Assembly: GCA_900552475.1 (NCBI GenBank)
Contig: USAC01000011.1
Coordinates: 1-35,647, forward strand
Length of the DNA stretch: 35,647 nucleotides
Source: an uncultured Eubacteriales bacterium
Lineage (GTDB): Bacteria; Bacillota; Clostridia; Oscillospirales; Oscillospiraceae
Direction of reading: 5' to 3'
In this document: positions 1 through 7,757 of the stretch, in pieces
Layout of the letters: each line of letters starts with the position of its first letter
Numbering within the stretch: the stretch's first letter is position 1
Made by a program: the position numbers and the translations under genes
Notes under the pieces: model-generated
Database searches by the model: none
Seen by the model: the letters and a program-made list of their open reading frames with translations, nothing else
Told to the model about the DNA's origin: nothing

Positions 1-539
1 ATGGAGTAGCCGCCATGCTCGGTGGCCACGTTGTGGATCAGCTCCTGAATCAGCACGGTCTTGCCCACGCCCGCGCCGCCGAACAGGCCGATCTTGCCGC
101 CCTTGGGGTACGGCTCAAGCAGGTCGATGACCTTGATGCCCGTCTCGAGAATCTCCACGGCGGGGCTCTGCTCCTCAAAGGAGGGCGGCTGGCGGTAGAT
201 GCTGCGCTTGGGGGTATCGGGCGTCACGTCGTCGCCGCCGTCGATCGGCTCGCCGAGGACGTTGAACATGCGCCCGAGCGTCGCCTCGCCGACGGGCACC
301 TGAATCGTGCGCCCCGGGGCGCACACAGTCATGCCGCGGGCGAGACCGTCGCTCCCGGAGAGCATGATGCAGCGCACGGTGTTCTCGCCGACATGCTGGG
401 CGACCTCCATCACGCGCTCGACGCCATCACGCTCGACGGTGAGCGCCTCTTTCATCTTCGGCAGATGCCCGGCCTGGAACTCGACGTCCACAACGGGGCC
501 GGAGATCTGCACGATGGTTCCTGTTTTCAATTTGCTCAC
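1..539 (-). CDS. atpD: ATP synthase F1 subunit beta (N-terminal part)
   Basis: This is the catalytic beta subunit of the F1 head, which makes or hydrolyses ATP. The first 179 codons are in the window and the rest lies beyond the left edge. The protein starts VSKLKTGTIVQISGPVVDVE, the beta-barrel crown typical of beta. It reaches the P-loop GGAGVGKT near residues 160-167, followed by VLIQELI. The start is GTG at 539-537. It overlaps the atpG stop in a GTGA tetranucleotide, so translation is probably coupled. It is the last gene of the atp operon visible here; atpC would be expected next, outside the window. Confidence 0.97.
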   Translation of the reverse strand, partial: MSKLKTGTIVQISGPVVDVEFQAGHLPKMKEALTVERDGVERVMEVAQHVGENTVRCIMLSGSDGLARGMTVCAPGRTIQVPVGEATLGRMFNVLGEPIDGGDDVTPDTPKRSIYRQPPSFEEQSPAVEILETGIKVIDLLEPYPKGGKIGLFGGAGVGKTVLIQELIHNVATEHGGYS

Positions 540-1432
540 GCTTCCTTCCTGTGTTTGCGCCGCTGCGCCTTGGCGCCCGCGGAGATCTCGGTGATCTCCT
601 GCGTGATGCCCGCCTGACGGACGCGGTTATATTGGAGGGACAGGTCCTCCAGCAGCTTCTCTGCGTTCTGGTTGGCGGAGTCCATGGCGTTCATGCGCGC
701 ATTCTGCTCGCAGCAGAAGCTGTCGACCAGGGCGCTGTAGACAAAGCCCGCGATGCAGCTGTGCATGACGTTGTTGAGCACCACCGACACCGACGGGGAG
801 AACTCGAACGGGGCGGAGACCTCGCCGCTGTCGGCCGCGGCGAAATAGCTGCGGTGCAGCGGCAGAAGCCGCGTCACCTTCGCCTCGGAGAGCAGGCTGC
901 TCTCCATATCCGTATAGATGACATAGATCTCCTGCAGCTCACCGGAGAGGAACCCATCCAGCAGCCGCTCACTGATCTCCCGCGCGCGGTCGAGCGTCGG
1001 GTTCTGCGCCGTGTAGAGAAAGCTCTGCTCGATGGGGATGCTGTGGTGGTCAAAGAAGTGCCGCCCATACTCACCCACGACGAAGAGCTTCGTGTCGGGG
1101 TGCTTTTCGAGCATCTGCTCGGCCTTCTTGATGACGTTCATGTTGTAGCTCCCGGCGAGACCCTTGTCCGCCGTGATGACGAGGCAGCCGTAGGTTCCCT
1201 CGCGCGGGGTGTCGTCGTCCGCGGGGTAGAAGTAGGGCGTGTCCACGTCCTCCACCGTGCGGAACGCGCGGTTGACCTCGCCGCGCAGCGCCTCGAAGTA
1301 GGGGCGCGTGTTCGTCAGCTCGAGCTTGGCCTTGCGGAGCTTGGTCGAGGCGATGAGATACATGGCGTTGGTAATCTTCCGCGTCTCGCGGACGCTGTTG
1401 ATGCGATCCTTGATCTCCTTCGTGCTGGCCAT
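536..1432 (-). CDS. atpG: ATP synthase F1 subunit gamma
   Basis: This is the central rotor shaft of F1-ATPase, linking the c-ring to the alpha3beta3 head. The protein has 298 residues. The N-terminus MASTKEIKDRINSVRETRKI and the C-terminal helix (MDSANQNAEKLLEDLSLQYN, then RQAGITQEI) are the two antiparallel coiled-coil segments of the shaft and are well conserved. I chose ATG 1432, one base after the atpA stop, because homologues begin MASTKEI. A GTG at 1444 inside the atpA end would add four residues. Length is slightly above the usual 285-290. It sits between the delta-alpha fusion and atpD in the normal operon order. Confidence 0.97.
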   Translation of the reverse strand: MASTKEIKDRINSVRETRKITNAMYLIASTKLRKAKLELTNTRPYFEALRGEVNRAFRTVEDVDTPYFYPADDDTPREGTYGCLVITADKGLAGSYNMNVIKKAEQMLEKHPDTKLFVVGEYGRHFFDHHSIPIEQSFLYTAQNPTLDRAREISERLLDGFLSGELQEIYVIYTDMESSLLSEAKVTRLLPLHRSYFAAADSGEVSAPFEFSPSVSVVLNNVMHSCIAGFVYSALVDSFCCEQNARMNAMDSANQNAEKLLEDLSLQYNRVRQAGITQEITEISAGAKAQRRKHRKEA

Positions 1433-1433
1433 G

Positions 1434-3194
1434 TCACGCACCACGCTTTCCGCCGGCCAGATAGCTGTCGCGGAACTGCTTTGCCAGCTTCAGAATCTCG
1501 TCCTTATCGCCGTCGGCCAGCTTGCCGGTCGCGTCGATCCGGGCGCAGAGCTCGCCCGCCTGCTCCTGCATGAACTGCAGCAGCTGCGCGCGAAAATCGT
1601 CGATCTCGTCGATGGGGATCTGCTCCATCACGTGCCCCAGCGCCGCGATCAGGATGACAACCTGCTCATGCTGGCTGAAGGGATGGTACTGCCGCTGGCG
1701 CAGCAGGCGCATCAGACCCTGTCCGTAGACCAGCTGGCGCTTCGTCTCGTCGTCGAGGTCGCTGGAAAACTGCGTAAAGACCTCCATCTCACGGTACTGC
1801 GCCAGATCCAGACGCAGCGCGCCGGCGGAGGTTTTCATGGCCTTCGTCTGCGCGTCGCCGCCGACACGGGACACGGACAGGCCCACGTTCACGGCGGGGC
1901 GCTGTCCGGAGAAGAACAGATCACTTTCAAGGAAGATCTGTCCGTCGGTGATGGAGATGATGTTCGTCGGGATATAGGCGGCCACGTCGCCCGCCTGCGT
2001 CTCCACGATGGGAAGCGCCGTCATGCTGCCGCCGCCCTTCTCGTCGGACAGGTGCGCCGAGCGCTCGAGCAGACGGGAGTGCAGATAGAACACGTCGCCG
2101 GGGTAGGCCTCGCGGCCGGGAGAGCGCTCGAGCAGCAGGCTCAGCGCGCGGTAGGCGATGGCGTGCTTCGAGAGGTCATCGTAGACGATCAGCACGTCGC
2201 GGCCGTTATACATGAAGTATTCGCCGAGCGCGGTGCCCGCGTAGGGGGCGATATACTGCAGCGAGGCCGGGGCGCTCGCCGGGGCGTTGACGACGACAGT
2301 GTAGTCCATCGCGCCGCGGCGGGAGAGGTTCTCCACGAGCTGGGCGACGGAGCTGGACTTCTGGCCGATGGCCACATAGATGCAGACAACGTTCTTGCCC
2401 TTCTGGTTGAGGATCGTGTCGAGGGCGATGGCGGTCTTGCCGGTCTGGCGGTCGCCGATGATCAGCTCACGCTGGCCGCGGCCGATGGGGAACATCGAGT
2501 CGATCGACAGAAGCCCCGTCTCCATCGGGGTGTTGACGGGCTGGCGGTCGAGGATGGCGGGGGCGGCGGCCTCGATGGGGCGGTAACCCTCGGGCTGGAT
2601 GTCGCCCTTGCCGTCGATGGGGGTACCGAGCGCGTCGACAACGCGGCCGAGGAAGCCCTCCCCCACCGGCATACCGGCGGTGCGGCCCGTGCGGCGGACG
2701 ATGCTGCCCTCCACGAGGTCACCGCTGTCACCGAAGAGGATGCAGCCAACCTCGTCGCGGCGCAGATCCTGCACCATGCCCTTCAGACCCGAGGAAAACT
2801 GCAGAATTTCACCGTACTGGGCGTGCGCCAGACCGCTGACGGTGGCGATCTCGTCGCCCGCCGTCACGACGGTGCCGATCTCCTCCGGGGCGACGGACGG
2901 CGTCCAGTTCTTCACGGCCTCCCGCATCAGCGGGACAACCTGCTCGCCGCCGGGATCGAGCTGCTGCAGGCGCTCGCGGAACTGGCGCATGCGCCCCTCA
3001 AGGCTCCAGTCGTAGATGTCCGTCCCGACCTCGAGACGGAAGCCGCCCCGCAGGGCCTCCTCCCGCATCCAGATCAGGGGCACCTCGCGGCCATACTTGC
3101 CGGCGAGGAATTTTTCAAACCGCGCGCGCTGCTGCGCGGTGGGTTCGGTCTCACTGTAGAGAACAGCGGTCAGCTCTTTTTCAGGACTGCTCAT
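1434..3194 (-). CDS. atpA: Fusion: delta C-terminal domain + ATP synthase alpha
   Basis: This is the non-catalytic nucleotide-binding alpha subunit with an unusual N-terminus. Residues about 100-586 are ordinary alpha: crown domain, P-loop GDRQTGKT at 247-254, and a helical C-terminal domain. Residues about 8-80 match the C-terminal domain of delta (OSCP): AVLYSETEPTAQQ, then KYGREVPL, GGFRLEVG and DWSLEGRMRQFRERL. The six-helix N-terminal domain of delta is missing, and so is the usual MQLKPEEIS-type N-terminal helix of alpha. The frame is open throughout. The start is ATG 3194, with GGAGG five bases upstream, inside the last 14 bases of atpF. No separate atpH exists in the cluster. Typical alpha is about 503 residues; this protein is 586. 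Confidence 0.95.
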   Translation of the reverse strand: MSSPEKELTAVLYSETEPTAQQRARFEKFLAGKYGREVPLIWMREEALRGGFRLEVGTDIYDWSLEGRMRQFRERLQQLDPGGEQVVPLMREAVKNWTPSVAPEEIGTVVTAGDEIATVSGLAHAQYGEILQFSSGLKGMVQDLRRDEVGCILFGDSGDLVEGSIVRRTGRTAGMPVGEGFLGRVVDALGTPIDGKGDIQPEGYRPIEAAAPAILDRQPVNTPMETGLLSIDSMFPIGRGQRELIIGDRQTGKTAIALDTILNQKGKNVVCIYVAIGQKSSSVAQLVENLSRRGAMDYTVVVNAPASAPASLQYIAPYAGTALGEYFMYNGRDVLIVYDDLSKHAIAYRALSLLLERSPGREAYPGDVFYLHSRLLERSAHLSDEKGGGSMTALPIVETQAGDVAAYIPTNIISITDGQIFLESDLFFSGQRPAVNVGLSVSRVGGDAQTKAMKTSAGALRLDLAQYREMEVFTQFSSDLDDETKRQLVYGQGLMRLLRQRQYHPFSQHEQVVILIAALGHVMEQIPIDEIDDFRAQLLQFMQEQAGELCARIDATGKLADGDKDEILKLAKQFRDSYLAGGKRGA

Positions 3195-3678
3195 GCTGCG
3201 CCTCCTTTTCCGCCAGATCGAGGAACTGGTCGAAGGCATCGCCGCCGGACTGCAGGACGAGCTTCTCGGTCGCCTCGGCGGCCAGATCCTTCACGTCCTG
3301 ACCGGCCTGACGCACGATCTTCTCACGGCTGCGCTCAGCCATGGCCTGCGCGTCGGAGACGATCTTCTCGGCCTCGGCGCGGGCGGCGTCAAGCTGCTGC
3401 TGCGCGGCGGCGGCAGCATCCTTCTGCGCCTGCTTCTTCTCCTCGCGGATCTCGTCGTCGGCGGCGCTGAGCCTGGCTTCATAGTCGGCCTTGAGCTGCT
3501 GCGCGGCCTGCGTGGTCTGCGCGGCCTGATCCGCCCGCTCCTGATAATAGGCGGCGCGCTTGTCCATAAAAGCCTTGACGGGCTTATACAGCAGGAAATA
3601 CAGTCCCCCCGCCAGAATGACGAAGTTCATCAGGTGCAGCAGAATCTGCTGCCAGTCGATATTCAGAGGGATATTCAC
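3181..3678 (-). CDS. atpF: ATP synthase F0 subunit b
   Basis: This is the peripheral stalk subunit. It has 165 residues, with one N-terminal membrane helix (about 12-32, ILLHLMNFVILAGGLYFLLY), the conserved KPVKAFMDKR that follows, and then a long Ala/Gln/Glu-rich coiled coil to the end. It starts at GTG 3678 with GGGAGG upstream, just after the atpE stop. Its last 14 bases overlap the start of the delta-alpha fusion. Length is normal for b, so the missing delta N-terminal domain has not been fused to b, unlike the b-delta fusions of mycobacteria. Confidence 0.95.
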   Translation of the reverse strand: MNIPLNIDWQQILLHLMNFVILAGGLYFLLYKPVKAFMDKRAAYYQERADQAAQTTQAAQQLKADYEARLSAADDEIREEKKQAQKDAAAAAQQQLDAARAEAEKIVSDAQAMAERSREKIVRQAGQDVKDLAAEATEKLVLQSGGDAFDQFLDLAEKEAQHEQS

Positions 3679-3692
3679 GGTTTAGCCCTCCC

Positions 3693-4091
3693 TTACAGGA
3701 CGAAGATAATCAGAATGACAACCAGCAGGGCATAGATGATGGCGGTTTCAATAAACACAAGGCCCAGCATTAGAGTCGTACGGATCTTGCTCTCGGCCTC
3801 AGGCTGGCGGGCGATGCCCTCAACAGACTTCGCGACGGCCATGCCTATGGCGATGGCGCCGCCCGCGGCGGCAAGGCCGATGGCGATGCCGCTGGCGAGG
3901 GACTTCTGGCTCGAGCCGCTGTCGGTGGAAGTGGCGGCGGCCTGATCGTTCACGGACGTCGTCACGACGGTACTGTCATTATTGGCGGCGTCATCGCTGC
4001 CCGCGGCGAACGCGGGGACGGCCAACACCACCAGCAGCGCCAGCACCAGAGCCAGCGCACGGAAATTCTTGGACTGAAGCATCTTTTTCAT
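3693..4091 (-). CDS. atpE: ATP synthase F0 subunit c with signal peptide
   Basis: This is the c-ring proteolipid. The hairpin itself is residues about 62-132: a glycine-rich helix 1, the polar loop ARQPEA (RQP at 95-97), and helix 2 with the ion-binding carboxylate Glu115 in LVFIETAIIY. The Gln that coordinates Na+ in sodium-type helix 1 is replaced by Ile, so proton coupling is more likely (inference). Ahead of this lie about 60 extra residues: a classic signal peptide (MKK, hydrophobic core, AFA-A near 29-30) and a Ser/Thr/Asp/Asn-rich linker. Ordinary c subunits have 70-90 residues; this has 132. AGGAGG precedes ATG 4091 by nine bases, and atpB ends 18 bases upstream. Confidence 0.95.
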   Translation of the reverse strand: MKKMLQSKNFRALALVLALLVVLAVPAFAAGSDDAANNDSTVVTTSVNDQAAATSTDSGSSQKSLASGIAIGLAAAGGAIAIGMAVAKSVEGIARQPEAESKIRTTLMLGLVFIETAIIYALLVVILIIFVL

Positions 4092-4109
4092 GGGAAATTT
4101 CCTCCTATT

Positions 4110-4997
4110 TTACTTTTGAAGCATCTGCGCCGGTTCAGGCGGCTTTTTTGTTTTCTTCTTGCGGGGCGGAGACGGCTCGGAGACCTCTCCGTAGAACATC
4201 GCGGTGAGCATCGTGAGCACGTAGCTCTGGATGAACGCGTGCAGGAGCGTGAACAGCACGCCCACCAGCACCGGCAGCACGAAGCTCAGGTTCACATAGT
4301 AGTACACCAGCTCCGTCACCAGCAGGCCACTCAGCAGCGCGCCGAACAGACGGAAGCTCATCGAGATCGGGAGCGAGAACTCCTTGAGCGTCTTGCCGAC
4401 ACCCTTGACCCCGTCGCCGGCGATGCCGCCGGAGAGAATGATCAGGTACGACAGGCACCCGAGCGCGATGGCCGCGTTCACGTCCGACAGCGGCGCGGGC
4501 AGCGTGACGGCGTGGCCGTTGGTTGCCATGACCTGCACGCCGATCAGCTCCGAGAGCGTCCCAGTGAAGATGTAGACGCCCGCAGCGAAGATGTACGCGC
4601 CGAGGAAGCCGTTGCGGCGCGGGCTGCTGCCCCGGGCCAGCCCGTCGAACAGGCTCACCAGCTGCTCAAGCAGCAGCTGGAATTTACCGGGGATCATCTT
4701 GAAGCGCGGGATCGCAAAAATCCGGATCAGCGCCGCCGCGACCAGCAGAAACGCCGAGACGAGCATCGCCGAGATCAGACCCGGGTTTACGTCCTTGATG
4801 CCGAAGAGACTCACGCGGTTCGTCTCGTGCAGCACGGCGTCGCGCATCGTCTCCTGCACGGTCTCGGACCGGCCGGGGGGGCCGACGAGAATCGACGCGA
4901 TCAGAAACACCGCCACCGCCGCCAGCCAAATCACCAGCTCGCGCCTGCGCTGCTTCGTCATGGGCTGGCGCGGTTTCTTTTCCTTCTGCTTTTTCAA
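4110..4997 (-). CDS. atpB: ATP synthase F0 subunit a
   Basis: This is the membrane stator subunit that forms the ion half-channels against the c-ring. It has 295 residues with a basic N-terminus and several membrane helices. The essential arginine is Arg216 in SMSFRLFGALLSG, where many homologues have RLFGN. The last helix carries Gln257 (HAFIQSYVLTML). The reading begins at TTG 4997 with GAGGAGG ten bases upstream; ATG 4961 (residue 13, MTKQRRRE) is an alternative. The C-terminus has a Lys/Pro-rich cytoplasmic tail. It is the first large gene of the operon. Confidence 0.93.
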   Translation of the reverse strand: MKKQKEKKPRQPMTKQRRRELVIWLAAVAVFLIASILVGPPGRSETVQETMRDAVLHETNRVSLFGIKDVNPGLISAMLVSAFLLVAAALIRIFAIPRFKMIPGKFQLLLEQLVSLFDGLARGSSPRRNGFLGAYIFAAGVYIFTGTLSELIGVQVMATNGHAVTLPAPLSDVNAAIALGCLSYLIILSGGIAGDGVKGVGKTLKEFSLPISMSFRLFGALLSGLLVTELVYYYVNLSFVLPVLVGVLFTLLHAFIQSYVLTMLTAMFYGEVSEPSPPRKKKTKKPPEPAQMLQK

Positions 4998-5104
4998 GAC
5001 TGCGCCGCCTCCTCTCCGTTGGCCGGCTTTACCGGCCCGCCGCCCCGGTCCGGAGCGGCCCGATACCGACCGGCGGCGCTGCGGCCGGTCTTCAATGTCA
5101 GCAT
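4994..5104 (-). CDS. Possible 36-codon leader ORF before atpB
   Basis: This short frame starts at ATG 5104, preceded by AAGGGTGAT, and stops in a TTGA overlap with the TTG start of atpB. That arrangement would couple translation of atpB. The product is Gly/Arg/Pro-rich, has no membrane segment and does not resemble AtpI. High GC makes chance frames common, so I regard coding as possible but unproven. Confidence 0.25.
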   Translation of the reverse strand: MLTLKTGRSAAGRYRAAPDRGGGPVKPANGEEAAQS

Positions 5105-5176
5105 TGCCAATATCACCCTTTCTGCTGGATTCGTTCTGGTTTTTCTGCGTGGATATTCCGGCAAAAAGCCGGATTG

Positions 5177-5205
5177 ATTATAACGCGCCCGCATTTTCGC
5201 CGCAA
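5177..5205 (-). promoter_or_regulatory. Promoter of the atp operon
   Basis: TTGCGG (5205-5200), a 17-base spacer and TATAAT (5182-5177) make a near-consensus vegetative promoter reading into atpB. It leaves a leader of about 170 bases. The leader opens with a CCGGC-TTTTT-GCCGG hairpin that may protect the 5' end. Confidence 0.7.
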
Positions 5206-5369
5206 CCGCCGCATATTATTTTTAACGGGTTATTAACACCGCAAAACGTTGGTTTTCTGCGAAATACACGATTGAACGTGTGATAAAGCTGCCGGAAACG
5301 CCCGGAAACCCGATTTTGGGCCGCAAAATGCCGCCCTTCAGCGGCGGCATCTTGTCGTCATCTGCGGGA
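5206..5369. other. Intergenic region between htpG and the atp promoter
   Basis: Together with the atp leader this is a gene-free stretch of about 370 bases. It holds the atp promoter and leader and the weak htpG terminator. Nothing else convincing was seen. Confidence 0.6.
5324..5350 (-). terminator. Weak terminator after htpG
   Basis: An 8-bp stem ATGCCGCC/GGCGGCAT (5328-5335 with 5343-5350) is followed on the minus strand by only four T residues. It lies 20 bases past the htpG stop. Confidence 0.45.
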
Positions 5370-7253
5370 TCACCAGAGCGAGCAGAGCAGGTCCGTGTAA
5401 TCCGAGGGATTCTCGATCGGCAGTCCCGCGATCAGACAGGCCTGCTGATACAGAATTTCGGCGTATTTCTTTGCTTTTTCGGGGTCGGTTTCCCGTGCGC
5501 TCTCGAGCGCGGCGAAGGCCGGGTGGTTCGTGTTCACCTCGAGGATGCGCTTGGCCTTCAGACCGAGGTCGGGCTGGACGGCTGTGAAGTATTTCTCCAT
5601 CTCGAACGTCAGTCCCTCGCCGCAGGTCAGGCACACCGGGTGCGTCTTCAGGCGGGTGGAAGCCTTGACGCCGTCGACCTTCGCGCCGAGCGTCTCGCGG
5701 ATAAAGTCGAGCGCGGGCTGTGCGGCCTCGTCCGGCTCCTTCTTTTCCGCATCGGCCGTCTCCGGCTCGTCGTCGAGCGCGGAGCGGAACTCCTTTTCCT
5801 GATAGGTGCGGAACATATCGGCGATGAACTCGTCGGTCTTGTCGGTGAAGTAGAGGATCTCGGTGCTGCTATCCTTCAGCACCTCCGTCTGCGGCATGTG
5901 GTCGATGGCCTCGATGCTCTCACCGGCGGCGAAGTAGATGTACTTCTGACTCTCCGGCATGCGGGAGACGTACTCGCCGAGCGTGACGAGTTTCTTCTCC
6001 GTGGAGGAGTAGAACAGCAGCAGATCCTGCAGCTTGTCCTTCTGCGCGCCGTAGTTGTTCAGGGTGCAGACCTTGAGCTGGCGGCCGAAGTTCTTCCAGA
6101 ACTTCTCGTAGCCCTCCCGGTCGTCGCGCAGCATCCGCTCAAGCTCCGCGCGCAGCTTCTTCTCGAGGTTGGCGGAGATGATCTTGAGCTGGCGGTCATG
6201 CTGCAGCAGCTCGCGCGAGATATTCAGGCTCAGGTCGGGCGAATCAACCACGCCGCGCACAAAGCTCAGATAGTCCGGCAGCAGATCGGCGCACTTGTCC
6301 ATAATCATCACGCCGGAGGAGTAGAGCTGCAGACCCGGCTCATAGTCCTCGGTGTAGTACAGCCCCGGCGCCTGCGACGGGATGAACAGCAGCGCCTGAT
6401 ACGTCACCGCGCCCTCGGCCGAGACGGTCACGACCGACTGCGGCGGAGTCATGTCGCCGAAGCGCTCCTGATAGAACTTGTCGTACTCCTCGCGCTTGAC
6501 GTCGCTCTTCTTGCGCTGCCACAGCGGCACCATGCTGTTGACCGTCTCCCACTCGCGCACGTCCTCAAACTCGGGCTTGTCATCGGGGCTGCCCTCCTTG
6601 CGGCGCGAGTGCGTCATCTCCATGCGGATGGGGAAGCGGATATAGTCGGAGTATTTCTTCACAAGGCGCGCCAGCGTCCCCTCGCGGAGGTACTGGCTGT
6701 ATTCATCCGGCTCGTCGCCGTCGTCGCGCAGGTGGAGAATGATATCCGTGCCGACCGTCTCCTTCTCGCAGGGGTCGACGGTGTAGCCGTCCGCGCCGGA
6801 GGACTCCCAGCGGTAGGCCTGCTCCTCGCCGTACTTCTTTGAGATGACGGTGATATGGTCGGCGACCATGAACGCAGAGTAAAAGCCCACGCCGAACTGA
6901 CCGATGACATCCGTGTCCCCGGCCTTCTCGGGGTCAAGCTCCTGACGGAAGCGGAACGTGCCGCTGTTCGCGATCACGCCCAGATTCTCCTCCAGCTCCT
7001 CGCGGCTCATACCGATGCCGTTATCGCTGACGGTGAGGGTGCGCTTCTCGGCGTCGGGCGTGACGGTGATGGCGAAGTCGCCGCGGCTGAGACCGACGCC
7101 CTCGTCCGTCAGGCTGCGGTAGCTGAGCTTGTCGATGGCGTCGGACGCGTTGGACAGAAGCTCACGCAGGAAGATCTCCTTGTGGGTATAGATGGAGTGA
7201 ATCATCAGCTCCAGCAGGCGTTTTGACTCCGCCTTGAATTCTTTCTTTGCCAT
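5370..7253 (-). CDS. htpG: Molecular chaperone HtpG (Hsp90)
   Basis: This is a cytoplasmic ATP-dependent chaperone of 627 residues, the usual bacterial Hsp90 length. The GHKL ATPase domain is clear: IFLRELLSNASDAIDKL with the catalytic Glu and Asn, DNGIGM, and the lid and glycine segment IGQFGVGFYSAFMVAD. The middle domain carries the catalytic-loop arginine region SPDLSLNISRELLQ. The dimerisation domain runs to the C-terminus. The start is ATG 7253 with AAGGGGG nine bases upstream. No CIRCE (HrcA) operator lies in front of it, so heat control, if any, uses another route. A strong hairpin is present 77 bases upstream. Confidence 0.97.
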   Translation of the reverse strand: MAKKEFKAESKRLLELMIHSIYTHKEIFLRELLSNASDAIDKLSYRSLTDEGVGLSRGDFAITVTPDAEKRTLTVSDNGIGMSREELEENLGVIANSGTFRFRQELDPEKAGDTDVIGQFGVGFYSAFMVADHITVISKKYGEEQAYRWESSGADGYTVDPCEKETVGTDIILHLRDDGDEPDEYSQYLREGTLARLVKKYSDYIRFPIRMEMTHSRRKEGSPDDKPEFEDVREWETVNSMVPLWQRKKSDVKREEYDKFYQERFGDMTPPQSVVTVSAEGAVTYQALLFIPSQAPGLYYTEDYEPGLQLYSSGVMIMDKCADLLPDYLSFVRGVVDSPDLSLNISRELLQHDRQLKIISANLEKKLRAELERMLRDDREGYEKFWKNFGRQLKVCTLNNYGAQKDKLQDLLLFYSSTEKKLVTLGEYVSRMPESQKYIYFAAGESIEAIDHMPQTEVLKDSSTEILYFTDKTDEFIADMFRTYQEKEFRSALDDEPETADAEKKEPDEAAQPALDFIRETLGAKVDGVKASTRLKTHPVCLTCGEGLTFEMEKYFTAVQPDLGLKAKRILEVNTNHPAFAALESARETDPEKAKKYAEILYQQACLIAGLPIENPSDYTDLLCSLW

Positions 7254-7329
7254 AAAAATGGCCCCCTTCTGTCAAAAAATGCGGATGCGCAAGAGATCCT
7301 TTCCGGGACGGCCGCCGCGCTTTGGGCAA

Positions 7330-7369
7330 GTGCCGCGCGGGGAGATGCACAGGCATCTCCCCGCGGCAC
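7330..7369. repeat. Strong 17-bp stem-loop between the small gene and htpG
   Basis: GTGCCGCG(CG)GGGAGATGC pairs with GCATCTCCCCGCGGCAC around a 4-base loop, with a two-base bulge. No T-run follows on either strand, so it is not a standard intrinsic terminator. It could be a processing or stability element between the 83-residue protein gene and htpG. Confidence 0.6.
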
Positions 7370-7391
7370 GGCAGCCGGGAAGGCGTATGTT

Positions 7392-7643
7392 TTACTTTTT
7401 CCTGCGCCCGATCAGGTACAACGTACCCGTCACGATGGCACCAGCCAGCGAGACAATGGCCGCGGCCATCAGCAGGGGCTGGCGGTATTTCTTCGTCAGC
7501 TCGCCGAGCTTTTCACCGGCGAAGCCGACCGTTTGGCTGACGGCGCAGGACACCGACTGCGCGGCGGACATCGTGACCCCGGTCAGAAAGTTCCAGGCAT
7601 CCTTACCGGCGGAGAGGACCGTTTGCTTGATCTGTTCCATCAT
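7392..7643 (-). CDS. Small single-pass membrane protein, unknown function
   Basis: I do not recognise a family. The product has 82-83 residues: an amphipathic Ser/Ala-rich N-terminal half, then one membrane helix (about 57-78, LLMAAAIVSLAGAIVTGTLY) and a basic end, IGRRKK. That suggests an N-outside or tail-anchored topology. GGAG lies before tandem ATG codons; the second (7640) has the better spacing of seven bases. It has its own extended -10 promoter, which supports it as a real gene. Confidence 0.7.
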   Translation of the reverse strand: MMEQIKQTVLSAGKDAWNFLTGVTMSAAQSVSCAVSQTVGFAGEKLGELTKKYRQPLLMAAAIVSLAGAIVTGTLYLIGRRKK

Positions 7644-7709
7644 ATCGCTCCTTACGTCTTGATTCCCGGAAGCGGCTCTCTTGCGTCTGGCCGCTCCTTT
7701 GGTGCTTGT

Positions 7710-7718
7710 ATTATACCA
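7710..7718 (-). promoter_or_regulatory. Extended -10 promoter of the small membrane protein gene
   Basis: TGG-TATAAT reads toward 7643 on the minus strand. No good -35 lies at 17 bases, which is usual for the extended -10 type. Confidence 0.5.
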
Positions 7719-7757
7719 AGTCCACTGCAGAAATCATGAACAAATTATCAACTTTTT

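Noticed and set aside
1308..3470. 720-codon open frame on the plus strand opposite the ATP synthase genes
   Set aside because: It is a shadow frame caused by high GC in codon third positions; the product resembles no protein and the minus strand has certain genes.
3693..4091. Sodium-type c-ring
   Set aside because: The helix-1 Gln that helps bind Na+ is Ile here, so the sequence does not support sodium coupling, although Glu115-Thr116 and Tyr120 are present.
4994..5194. 66-codon reading of the ORF ahead of atpB
   Set aside because: Its start codon lies upstream of the predicted transcription start and its early codons contain the -10 box; only the shorter 36-codon form could be translated.
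5280..6842. 520-codon open frame opposite htpG
   Set aside because: Same cause; the low-complexity Leu/Arg/His/Asp product is unlike any protein and overlaps a certain Hsp90 gene.
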